Below are positions 45,201 to 56,089 of a DNA stretch of 64,000 nt, piece after piece. The position numbers and the translations under genes are program-made. Source of the stretch: Bugula neritina. Lineage: Eukaryota; Bryozoa; Gymnolaemata; Cheilostomatida; Bugulidae. Positions within the stretch are counted from its first letter, which is position 1. Every line of letters begins with the position of its first letter. The DNA is taken from positions 19,229,628 through 19,293,627 of the forward strand of contig OZ037767.1 of NCBI GenBank assembly GCA_964035545.1, written 5' to 3'. The notes below the pieces were generated by a model. That model had not been told where the DNA came from. It saw only the letters and a list, made by a program, of their open reading frames with translations, and made no database searches.

Positions 45201-45837
45201 CCATGCACTGTCAAGTCTCCAGCATTGTCAACAATAGCTACACTGCCAACCACTATAGTAACCAACACTCACACTCTGGTCACATATTACTACAGCATCA
45301 AGTCATCAACATAAACAAGCTACAGCTAAGTAATCATTACTTCTAAGATTTCATTCATTGCTAATCACACAAATTATGATCAAACATTACACAGAAACTA
45401 CAGCTTTTATCCCACAAGGCTTGATTGAAAATAGTTTCACTATTTCTGGGTATTATTGAAAATATTTGTCTCTTTGTATTCATTGGGAATCATTTCCTTA
45501 TGCTCATTCTGTAAATTGGCTTTTTATATTATTTATCACTAGACACTAGGTATCAAATTTACTTGTGTAAAATCATACACATAAGGGCAGTCTTATGCTG
45601 AAAGTAGGCGCATTATAACGACTGTCAAATTCAGCTACATATATTAGACCAATACTACTTAGTTACATGCACTATTACAGAATCATACATCAGAAACTTC
45701 TGGAGCAATTAATTTCATTGGCTGGGCATTCAAATTCAGTAGCCTATGAATCACTATCATAACACACGGCTGTGTGTCCAGCAACACCTAGACTCTAGAG
45801 TATATAGAAATCACATTAGAAATTGTTAGTGAATTTC
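42253..45837. other. Gene-poor region downstream of parvin
   Basis: AT-rich, no exon found. It contains the parvin 3' flank and a short G-run at about 43566-43575. At 44690-44810 a segment holds 'tttagcgcggctgtgtgcaa' and 'ggctccaatcccgaaaggg', perhaps a decayed tRNA-like SINE. A degenerate repeat of 'acttttagcaca' runs 44870-45015. Open frames of about 115 codons on both strands around 44590-44968 come from that repeat and have no protein pattern. Confidence 0.5.
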
Positions 45838-46205
45838 ATTTGCTGGTAACACGAGAATTGGTTGACAATATCTCATTATTACAAGGAAAAGAGCTGCAAA
45901 AACAGCTTCTAGATAATCAAACTCCCCAAGAAGCCTAACAGCATTTTAAAGAAGCTAGTGGTTTAGGATTGAGCAAAGAAAAGTTGCAAAGTATTATAGT
46001 GCGCGAATTTGACCAAATTGCAGGCGGTAGAAAAATTATTTCATCAAAACTTGTGCATTGGCTTCATGCAATAGACCTCAATAGCACTAACGGCATAAAT
46101 AGCATCTCCAACGTGCTTCATATGACTGAAGGAGTAGTGGTAGAGAGGCTAGTGGGGCAAAGCTATTTTATAAGAATAATGTGCCAAATGTCAGAAAAGC
46201 TATAA
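45838..46205 (+). pseudogene. Broken coding relic of unknown origin
   Basis: One frame reads as ordinary-looking soluble protein for about 120 codons (LVDNISLLQGKELQKQLLD, later GLSKEKLQSIIVREFDQI and KIISSKLVHWLHAI), with a single in-frame TAA near 45937-45939 and a stop at 46203-46205. Amino-acid composition is balanced and free of repeats, unlike the surrounding non-coding frames. I do not recognise the family. It could be a decayed transposon ORF, a retropseudogene or an exon of an unseen gene; I see no convincing splice sites. Confidence 0.35.
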
Positions 46206-47621
46206 GGCAACTTACATGAGCTCACTGAAGCGGAATAATATATGGGTTCTGATTCAGTGATCTAGCTGTTTTAACAAAATATTCATTTTATGAACAATTT
46301 GACAACGATGCTATATGGGCAGAGACATTGAGGTCTCCATAATTATTAATTTACCTCAATTTCTTCTACCTTTTCACTGGTGGTGGCCGACTATAGCGAT
46401 GATGAAATTTCGCTATAAGCAGCTCCAAGTTGGGGATGCCAAAAGTGCAATATTTTGAGATTCCGGAGATTAGAGTTCCAAGTTTTATATTACATCCCAA
46501 CTCTAAACTCGAGAGTTGCAATTTACTGCACTCAGTCACCCCCAGCTGCGAGCTTCTAATAGAACTACTCGCGAAGACGCAACTCCGCCCCAAATAGTAG
46601 CAACACTCAATAATTTTTTTACTTTATTTCAACGGGTATTACACTGCTCTGCCCGCAAAAGTTTGTACTTACGGTCTAAAAACTAAAGCGTGCTCTTTTC
46701 CATAAGAGCTCTCATAAATCATAAGACGAGTCACAAGTCCAAGACATATGTGCTGTTTTTAATTTTTGTTGTAAGAACGATCACAATAGTTAGCGATTGT
46801 AATTGAGTATTTAACCATACTCAGCATGCTCATACTAATGCGGTAACATGGTGCCATTGGATTACCAATTGGCTATTGGCCAGACCCATGGACTGGACTT
46901 GGAGTGATCATTTGCACATTCACATTGGCATCCGCATTGGGCCATTGCCCATTGGGCTTGGTAACGATAATGATAATCATAATCCGATTCCAGCAATATG
47001 AATATGAATTTTTATTTCAATTTAGCAATTTCAATTCATATTCAAACTTTATTTTAGGCTTATGGTTATTGCTAGCTTATTAAGCACTGGTATAACTATA
47101 ACTATAAGTAATCATAATGATAATCATAATGGTAATACTATTACTATTAGTATTAGTATTAGTATTACTATTACTAATAGTAATACTAATAGTAATATCA
47201 ATACTTATACTGGCAATAGACATAGCCGTGGTTATGGTGTTACACTTACTGTAACTGTAAGAATAATTGTAATAACCAATAAAACTAAATGGATTGATAT
47301 TGAAATTATAATAATTATTATTGAATTAAATTAATTAAAAATTCAATGTATATTTCACTGATTACTATTAGTTATTATTATATCCTTGATCATCCAATAT
47401 TAATAATATAAATTGTGTCTCTTTGATTTATATTTTTTCATTTATTATTTATTTCTATTTTATTTAGTTGTGCATGTTGCAATGTACTTTACTATTATTA
47501 CTATTGATATTATAATTAGGAAAAGCATGTTGCATAATCTCTGACATGTTTGGTTTATGCATTAATGAACTATTCACATATATCTTAGCTATGAGTCAAA
47601 TGCAACTTCAGGGTACTGGTA
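46206..47621. other. Intergenic, left flank of the LTR element
   Basis: No coding exon. Features are a cluster of ATTGG/CCAAT pentamers at about 46853-46965 and a low-complexity tract of 'attagt/actaat' triplets at about 47120-47215 that is partly self-complementary. Confidence 0.45.
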
Positions 47622-47625
47622 GTAT

Positions 47626-47931
47626 TGTGGTGGCTCGTGGAGCTACCAGCAGCACAATACGCAGGGTCGCGTAATTGACCCGGAACAATGACAGCCAATT
47701 AGCGGCTTTAGTAGTTAGTAGCAGTAATAGTTTTCCCGCTGATAGTTAGTCAAAGTTTGAGTGCTGGATAATCTAGATGTGTAGAATTATTGAATGTATT
47801 TGTATAGTTTTTGTAATGTGTTCTTGTGCTTAAAATATATACTCGTTCACTCGACTTATCCTGGTGAAGTTTCTAGCAAGTAAATAGACTCTCTGGATTG
47901 CATATCAACCCAAATACTGAAAATCATAACA
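47626..47931 (+). repeat. 5' LTR (306 bp)
   Basis: Starts tgtggtggctc and ends aaatcataaca. Nearly identical to 51561-51865. Likely contains the promoter; the only TATA-like stretch I see is taaaatatatact near 47832. Confidence 0.93.
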
Positions 47932-47932
47932 G

Positions 47933-47950
47933 TGGTGGCAGCGGTGGGAT
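47933..47950 (+). promoter_or_regulatory. Primer-binding site complementary to tRNA-Leu
   Basis: TGGTGGCAGCGGTGGGAT begins one base after the 5' LTR. It is the complement of CCA plus the 3' end of animal tRNA-Leu (AAG/UAA type, ...ATCCCACCGCTGCCA), 18 of 18 positions by recall of the tRNA sequence. Confidence 0.8.
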
Positions 47951-47964
47951 AGTGCACATCCAAG

Positions 47965-48902
47965 ATGGAGACTGAAAACGCTGGAATGCAACCACCGGCA
48001 GCAGAAGGTGGTTGCATTGTCTCTACAGTAGAGACAATGCTGTAGAGACAATGCCGGTAAACCATGTAGTAGAGGAGCGAAGGGTTCCACGGGAACTGAC
48101 TGAGGACCGCTACCGGTTAAAAGCGCCCACCTTCACGGGCGAAGAAGAGGTGGAGCAATTCATCCAAGAGTTTAGCGATGTAATGGACGTCGCCCAGTGG
48201 CCCCCTAGGGTGGCCCTGCTGAAGCTCAGAATGGCATTGATGGACAAAGCCAAGCCCTATGGGCTAGGCGTAGACATCGATAGTATTTTTGCTTCTCTGC
48301 GGGCCCGCTTCGGCATCTCTGCTACAGATGCCCGGGCCCGACTACAGAGGTTGCGGCGTGATCTTCACACCCCGCTACGGGAACATGCCGCCGCGGTCAT
48401 GAAGCTGGCACAGATCGCGTACAGCGATTTGCCTCAAGCCAACCGCGAGAGGTATACCCTTGACGCCTTCATACAATCTGTCAACGATCTAGGTCTCCAC
48501 CACCAGTTTCTAGCTAGATGAGTCACCACCGTTGAAGATGCTCTGACAGAGGGGGAAGCTTATCTCCTGGCCAATCAGATGCATAAAAGTCGCGGGAACT
48601 CCCGTCTGGTGGAGATGGACCGCGCGGACACGGCAGCGGGGCGAGAGGAGGAAACCTCCGCATCGAAAGTCACTCAACTGACCGACATGCTGGCCAAACT
48701 GATAGCAACACTGACACCCCAAACCCCAGTAGGTACCGCCGCTGAGCCTGTACGGCCACCGGCATCGCCACCGGGGGAAACAGTCAGTTTTTGCTGGGAG
48801 TGCGGAAATCAAGGACATTTTCGCAGGTACTGTCCCTTCCTAACTCCGGGGTTAAACTACCGCGGCCCGCAGATGTTCCCACCTCCTGCGGGCCGACGAT
48901 GA
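47965..48902 (+). pseudogene. gag of the LTR element, broken twice
   Basis: A start at 47965 opens a frame that is shifted after about 20 codons by a 14-bp tandem duplication (48026-48039 and 48040-48053). The following frame (from 48012) carries a capsid-like region (DRYRLKAPTFTGEEEVEQFI, ARFGISATDARARLQRLRRD) and is interrupted by TGA at 48519-48521. It continues to a zinc knuckle CWECGNQGHFRRYC (CX2CX4HX4C) encoded near 48793-48834 and stops at 48900-48902. Gag of this Ty3-like type forms the virus-like particle. The breaks make this copy unlikely to produce full Gag. Confidence 0.85.
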
Positions 48903-50128
48903 AACCTCCAGGGAAGAAGAAACGCAGGTCACTCAGACGGGTACCGCGTGCTGGCAACCGAGGGTGGCAACAGCCGCGACGGGCCAGCAAGGGGCTCCGC
49001 CCCGCCGCTACCTTTGCCATGCCCCTCCACAATCGATTCGACCGGCTACCCGCCCAAGAATCTGGATGGGAGCTAACGAAGGTAGCCGGAAACCTAACCT
49101 CGGCACCCCCGAGGCCCACTTACCACCATCCCAAGAGATCTCCTTCGCGACCTAAAGCGAGGGAGGTACTCCCTGCGAGAGCAAGGCCGGAAGAGAGAGT
49201 TCAGGTGCAGCCCCATGGGAACAGCTATTTCTTGCCCGGCAAATTGGAAGGCAAAGCTGTTACTTTCCTAATTGATTCGGGCTGTACCACGAACCTCCTA
49301 AGCCGCCAACTCTTTGACACCCTCAGTGCTAGGGTCAGGGGCGAGATGGAACCGTACGAGGGGGAGTATGGCACCCTGGCTGACGGGTCGTGCCTTCCCT
49401 TCTATGGTATAATTGAGCTGACGGGACGCGTCCGTGATCAAACGATCCAAGAGACGTTTATCGTCAGTCAGCTCAAGGAGGACGCCATCCTCGGGATGCC
49501 ATTCCTGAAACGGCACGGGTGTCACATCGATTTTAGTAAATCTGCGATGATGATGTCCGGGCGAGAACTCACCTGCGTCGACAAGGGACCTGAATACAAA
49601 GTGGTCATACCGTGGGAGGAAGACTTGGTGAGAGATGAGCGACCGCTTTTACCAACAGAAGCGCGTCCGCCACTGCCAAGTCTGACTCCATCACTTCCAG
49701 AAACCGAGCCGGTTCCGGAAGTGCAAAACCCCACGGAGGGAGGAGCTCCATCCGGAGAACAAGAAGAAGTGACCACTAACGGTGAAGTAGAGACGCCACC
49801 AGAGGCCCCTACTAATACACCGACGAGTGTGTCACCTCCCCTAGAGCGGGGACAACGTACGAGGCAACCCCCTGCATATTTGAAGGACTTCGTATGTGGC
49901 TGCATTAAAAGCGGCGCGTATGAAAGTCTAGGGGAAAACCGTACGGGAAAAGTATCGAGCAAATGTGGGAGTTGTCAACACCACGGAAATATCAACTTTT
50001 GTATCGGCGGAAGTAGAAACAAAATTCATCCGCCGGGTGCACAAAGTCTTAATCACGCACCCCAACCACGTTGCTCGATCTTTTCATATGCTGATGCAGT
50101 CAAGAGTAAACGTGTTCCTAATCAGTAG
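48779..50128 (+). CDS. Retropepsin-type aspartic protease ORF of the LTR element
   Basis: Open frame overlapping the end of gag in the -1 frame, no stop until 50126-50128. The catalytic motif is FLIDSGCTTNLLS (near 49268-49306), followed by a flap region and the conserved ILGMPFLKRHG (near 49489-49520), as in Ty3/gypsy proteases. The N-terminal third is basic and Pro/Arg-rich; the C-terminal third is Pro/Glu/Thr-rich and ends in a linker-like RGQRTRQPPAYLKDFVCG, after which a polymerase would be expected but is absent. Expression by -1 frameshifting is inference. Family length is not comparable because the polymerase domains are missing. Confidence 0.85.
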   Translation, partial: NSQFLLGVRKSRTFSQVLSLPNSGVKLPRPADVPTSCGPTMKPPGKKKRRSLRRVPRAGNRGWQQPRRASKGLRPAATFAMPLHNRFDRLPAQESGWELTKVAGNLTSAPPRPTYHHPKRSPSRPKAREVLPARARPEERVQVQPHGNSYFLPGKLEGKAVTFLIDSGCTTNLLSRQLFDTLSARVRGEMEPYEGEYGTLADGSCLPFYGIIELTGRVRDQTIQETFIVSQLKEDAILGMPFLKRHGCHIDFSKSAMMMSGRELTCVDKGPEYKVVIPWEEDLVRDERPLLPTEARPPLPSLTPSLPETEPVPEVQNPTEGGAPSGEQEEVTTNGEVETPPEAPTNTPTSVSPPLERGQRTRQPPAYLKDFVCGCIKSGAYESLGENRTGKVSSKCGSCQHHGNINFCIGGSRNKIHPPGAQSLNHAPQPRCSIFSYADAVKSKRVPNQ

Positions 50129-50410
50129 TACAAACCATTTCACAAATTCAGTATGTCTTACGACAGCGGATCGTGGGGTGAGTTAACTATATCTTGATAT
50201 GGAAACTAGATTGCATCACTCAGCTCCGACTCACTGAGTCAAAGGAGCTGGAGATAGGTTAGTGATCTACCATGGTCAGAACTCAGCTTGACTTAGAGAT
50301 TTTACAATCTCATGGCAATAAGTGTTCTATCCAACTATTCACTACCGTAAATCTCTACGAGTGCTAACTGAACGAGAAGTTGCCAGGCTGTTCAAGCCGG
50401 CAACACTGCA

Positions 50411-51223
50411 GTGTATTATACTAACGCTGTTGAAACTCGTTCAGGTTATACTCGACCCGTTACAAACAGGGTACGGGATAGAGCACTTCCCGCTCCGCAT
50501 CACGAGGAGTACACCAATGGTGACCGGCCTGAGCCACTGCGCCGCCGCTGGCGGTGGGTGTCGCCGGAAACAGAGGAGCAGATAGAAACAGCCTGGGGAT
50601 TCAAAGGAAGGACGCGGTGCCAGATATGTGACGAAGAGTGCGCCTCTCACCGCTCCTTGAAGCTGCATGTCAACGCCCACCTATTACTCACATTCTGTCC
50701 CTGCGGATATAATGATGTCTACCCCTACCCCGTCACTAGACACCGAGCGGCGGGCTGTTTCTCCGGAGAGAATTATGTGGTAGATGCCAAACTCTATCCA
50801 GAATTCTTAACTCTGATATGACCCCTAGTGAAGAAAGCGATGCTGTTGGCCGTCCTGACCTCGGGTTTCCAGCGCGTACTAGACTACGCCAGGCAACAAT
50901 CTCCGTTGGTGTCTGACCGCCCTCAGATTGTGTACACTCCCGAAGAGTTTTCTTACCCCGAAGGAGAAGTCTCCCCTCCACCAACGAAAAGGCGGACCCG
51001 GTCTCCAAGTCCCCCCCTTCGTCGAAGACGGACACCGTCCCCAGACCCCGCTCGCTTAGCCACTGTAGAGGAACGTCTCCTCCGACTACAGGCTGAGTTT
51101 ACCCAGTTAGCACCGGATCTGCTTAACACCACGACAGGACTTTATCAGTTGAAAGGTTCGGTTGGCCGGATTAAGAGGAAGCTACGTGCCCGACAGGCCA
51201 AACATCGGCTGGCCAAACACTGA
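50411..51223 (+). CDS. Extra ORFs of the LTR element: C2H2-like finger protein with SR-like basic tail
   Basis: Same frame as the protease ORF, in two open stretches: 50411-50821, stopping at TGA 50819-50821, and 50828-51223. The first has a classic C2H2 finger CQICDEECASHRSLKLHVNAH-like arrangement (CX2CX12HX3H), then a second Cys/His group CPCG...HRAAGC (CX1CX12HX4C). The second has an Arg/Ser/Pro-rich stretch (KRRTRSPSPPLRRRRTPSPD), a short leucine-heptad region and a very basic C-terminus. Whether these are two proteins or one broken by the TGA is unknown. I do not know the family; nucleic-acid binding is inference from the motifs. Nothing here resembles reverse transcriptase or integrase. 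Confidence 0.6.
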
Positions 51224-51407
51224 CTCTGGTTCTTCTGCCCGGAATGATCCGCAAGCCTCATCCTCTTGGGGGAACCCAAGACTATCATGCAAATGCTTGA
51301 CAGCTCGACAGCCCGACTCCTTGTCCAATACTACAACTAGCCGGTATTCCTTCTCTATAGCTGGCCAATTGTATGTGGCATGCTGTTATAATGACTCTGT
51401 CTGTTAT

Positions 51408-51408
<1 letters not shown>

Positions 51409-51471
<63 letters not shown>
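51409..51471. repeat. (TA)n microsatellite inside the LTR element
   Basis: About 31 TA dinucleotides between the last ORF and the 3' LTR. It probably expanded after or during insertion; length differs easily between alleles. Confidence 0.95.
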
Positions 51472-51475
<4 letters not shown>

Positions 51476-51560
51476 ATGTCTTTTTGTCTACTGATGTACG
51501 TGGTGAATTATGGAATGTTTTTTTTGTATCAGAAAAAGGGCTTTCTGCTGATGGGGGCGG

Positions 51561-51865
51561 TGTGGTGGCTCAAGGAGCTACCAGCAGCGCAATACGCAGG
51601 GTCGCGTAATTGACCCGGAACAATGACAGCCAATTAGCGGCTTTAGTAGTTAGTAGCAGTAATAGTTTTCCCGCTGATAGTTAGTCGAAGTTAGAGTGCT
51701 GGATAATCTAGATGTGTAGAATTGTAAATGTATTTGTATAGTTTTTGTAATGTGTTCTTGTGCTTAAAATATATACTCGTTCACTCGACTTATCCTGGTG
51801 AAGTTTCTAGCAAGTAAATAGACTCTCTGGATTGCATATCAACCCAAATACTGAAAATCATAACA
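51561..51865 (+). repeat. 3' LTR (305 bp)
   Basis: Starts tgtggtggctc and ends aaatcataaca, followed by the GTAT target duplication. Differs from the 5' LTR at a handful of sites (for example ctcaagg versus ctcgtgg, agcgcaa versus agcacaa). Confidence 0.93.
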
Positions 51866-51869
51866 GTAT

Positions 51870-52331
51870 GTCCAAGCATATTGGTTGCAGTGTATCGTGG
51901 ATTAGTTCTATAGTGTATCTCACTTGCTGATGGTGTTGCTATTAGGCTTAGTGTCTAATACACTGTAGAACTAATTAATAGTAGTTATTAGTTACAATTT
52001 TAAATACATATGATTAGGAATAGTGATAAATATTATTCGAACACCAATCTTTGTCTGCTGATACTGAACATGGTACCATTTAGGGGCAGTAGTGGAGAAA
52101 TTGACTGATACTAACACTCTATTAGTCGTAATATTTTAGTGATACTGATAATAATAATCACAATAATTTTGATTGTGAAAAAAAGGTTCAACAGTCCCAG
52201 CAAAAATAATTCAATTTTCTTGTGATAGTTGTATTTGTATTTAAAGCTGTAATGATATAAACCTGTAACTTTTGCATTTTTTCAAAATTCGAATTAAAGC
52301 ATCTGCCAAACATTTTAGTTCAAAGTTAAAT
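51870..52331. other. Short intergenic / UPRT 5' region
   Basis: AT-rich. One end of the MITE family seen at 13586 occurs at 52081-52110. A possible acceptor (cattttag at 52312-52319) precedes the chosen UPRT start, so a non-coding first exon upstream is possible. Confidence 0.5.
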
Positions 52332-54712
<2,381 letters not shown>

Positions 54713-55060
54713 TTGTCTGATGAGGAAATGGAATTAGTGTCAGCTAATGGTTGTCTAACTATAGATAAACCTGTCCATTAGTAATCACAGTAGAATTATA
54801 TAACCTACATTTTATGCCTGTCATTGTATATATAATTTTTGCATCCAGAGGTGCATTATTTGCTCGTTGAATATTATTTATTCTCTTTTTCACTTCAATT
54901 TTATTGTAAATAATGCTTAAATATTATAATAAGTATAAAATATTATACTTGATGTTTTACATATTTACGCAAAAAACTTGTCATCCTACAAGCTCACTTA
55001 TTTTGAGCTGTACTATTTTTGTACTACATGTCCATTTTGCAGCATATATTTAAGCCATTT

Positions 55061-55066
55061 AATAAA
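55061..55066 (+). promoter_or_regulatory. UPRT: Candidate poly(A) signal for UPRT
   Basis: AATAAA about 350 bp after the UPRT stop. Position only; no transcript evidence. Confidence 0.3.
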
Positions 55067-55749
55067 AATATTAAAATTATGGTGTACATTTATTTCAAAA
55101 ATCTTATGATTTTTTATGTAGAAAGCTAATATTGCTATCTATCTAGAAAACTGTGCTATTACAGGGTAATGATGCTGTTACCAATATCATATAATTCATT
55201 AGGACATTCATTAAGGTAAATTTTGTGATAAAATAAGTTTTAGTGTGTACCTGATAAGAGGACACAACTCTTAATTGTGAGTAGAGGTTCAGGTCTATAA
55301 GCCTGGTCTCTGCCTTCTACGAAAAATTTTACACACTTGTGTAAACATCCTTCTGGCTAAAACTAGTTTCTGCACAAACATTTCCTCTTCTATCGATTTC
55401 ATGGGGTCTTCACCCTCATCAAATAAAAATTTGATAACAAATCTGTTGAACTCTGGACCGTTTTTTGAACCTCATAAGGCTGATAACACATAATCTCAAT
55501 AAAAAAATTATGAGTGATAAGCGCAACAACTCGTTTATAGTCACTATCCCTGTGAGAGCCCCTAAACCATGGTACAGATATAAGTTAAAAAAGAATTAAG
55601 CTTCTATGTTTTATCAACCACTTTTATAGCAAAATTCTCCTTAGATATTGTAGGTCCCTCATAGTCGAGAAGAGACAACTCTAATCTGTATTGAGCTACA
55701 AACTGACTACTTGCATTGTATACAATCTACTGGTAAAACAATTCTAGCT

Positions 55750-55755
55750 TTTATT
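55750..55755 (-). promoter_or_regulatory. CUL5: Candidate poly(A) signal for CUL5
   Basis: AATAAA on the minus strand about 335 bp after the CUL5 stop at 56090-56092. Position only. Confidence 0.3.
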
Positions 55756-56089
55756 ATAAAAATGGCATAAAAATATTGATTTATCGCACAAAAACTATAC
55801 GCTACAAGATGCGACTATAAATATATATTTTAAGAAAAATCTGCATATTGAAAATTGACTCGCAGCAAATTATGGCAGAAAAGACTCATGAAGTGTCAAG
55901 TGCTGCCAATACAATTAAGTATGAAAATGGGTAGAAGTGGTACTGCAATTCTTGGTAATTTGGGAAGAAAATAGACAGCCTTGAGGCTAGATAAAAGGAC
56001 AGACACGCTAATATAAGATGTAGCACGTAATAATTGTAAAACTATATGTAAATAAGACGGTGGTGAATACATAGCAGTAGGTTGTCAAG

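Larger units (their letters stand above)
47626..51865 (+). mobile_element. LTR retrotransposon, gag-protease only, non-autonomous
   Basis: A 4.24-kb element with LTRs at both ends (TG...CA), a 4-bp target duplication GTAT (47622-47625 and 51866-51869), a tRNA-Leu primer-binding site and a purine-rich tract (gatgggggcgg) before the 3' LTR. It encodes a Gag with a zinc knuckle and an aspartic protease. I find no reverse transcriptase, RNase H or integrase motif; 50129-51560 instead holds ORFs with C2H2-like fingers and an SR-like tail. The inside is clearly GC-richer than the surrounding DNA. LTRs differ at roughly 6-7 positions plus a small indel in about 305 bp, suggesting a fairly recent insertion. 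The present copy has a frameshifting duplication and a stop in gag. Confidence 0.93.
54713..56089. other. Intergenic region between convergent UPRT and CUL5
   Basis: AT-rich. It should contain the 3' UTRs of both genes: plus-strand AATAAA at 55061-55066 (UPRT candidate) and minus-strand AATAAA at 55750-55755 (CUL5 candidate). A SINE fragment lies at about 55532-55575 (tttatagtcactatccctg). No exon. Confidence 0.55.

Noticed and set aside
48784-49962. Antisense ORFs (minus strand) across the LTR element
   Set aside because: Shadows of the GC-rich gag/protease frames.
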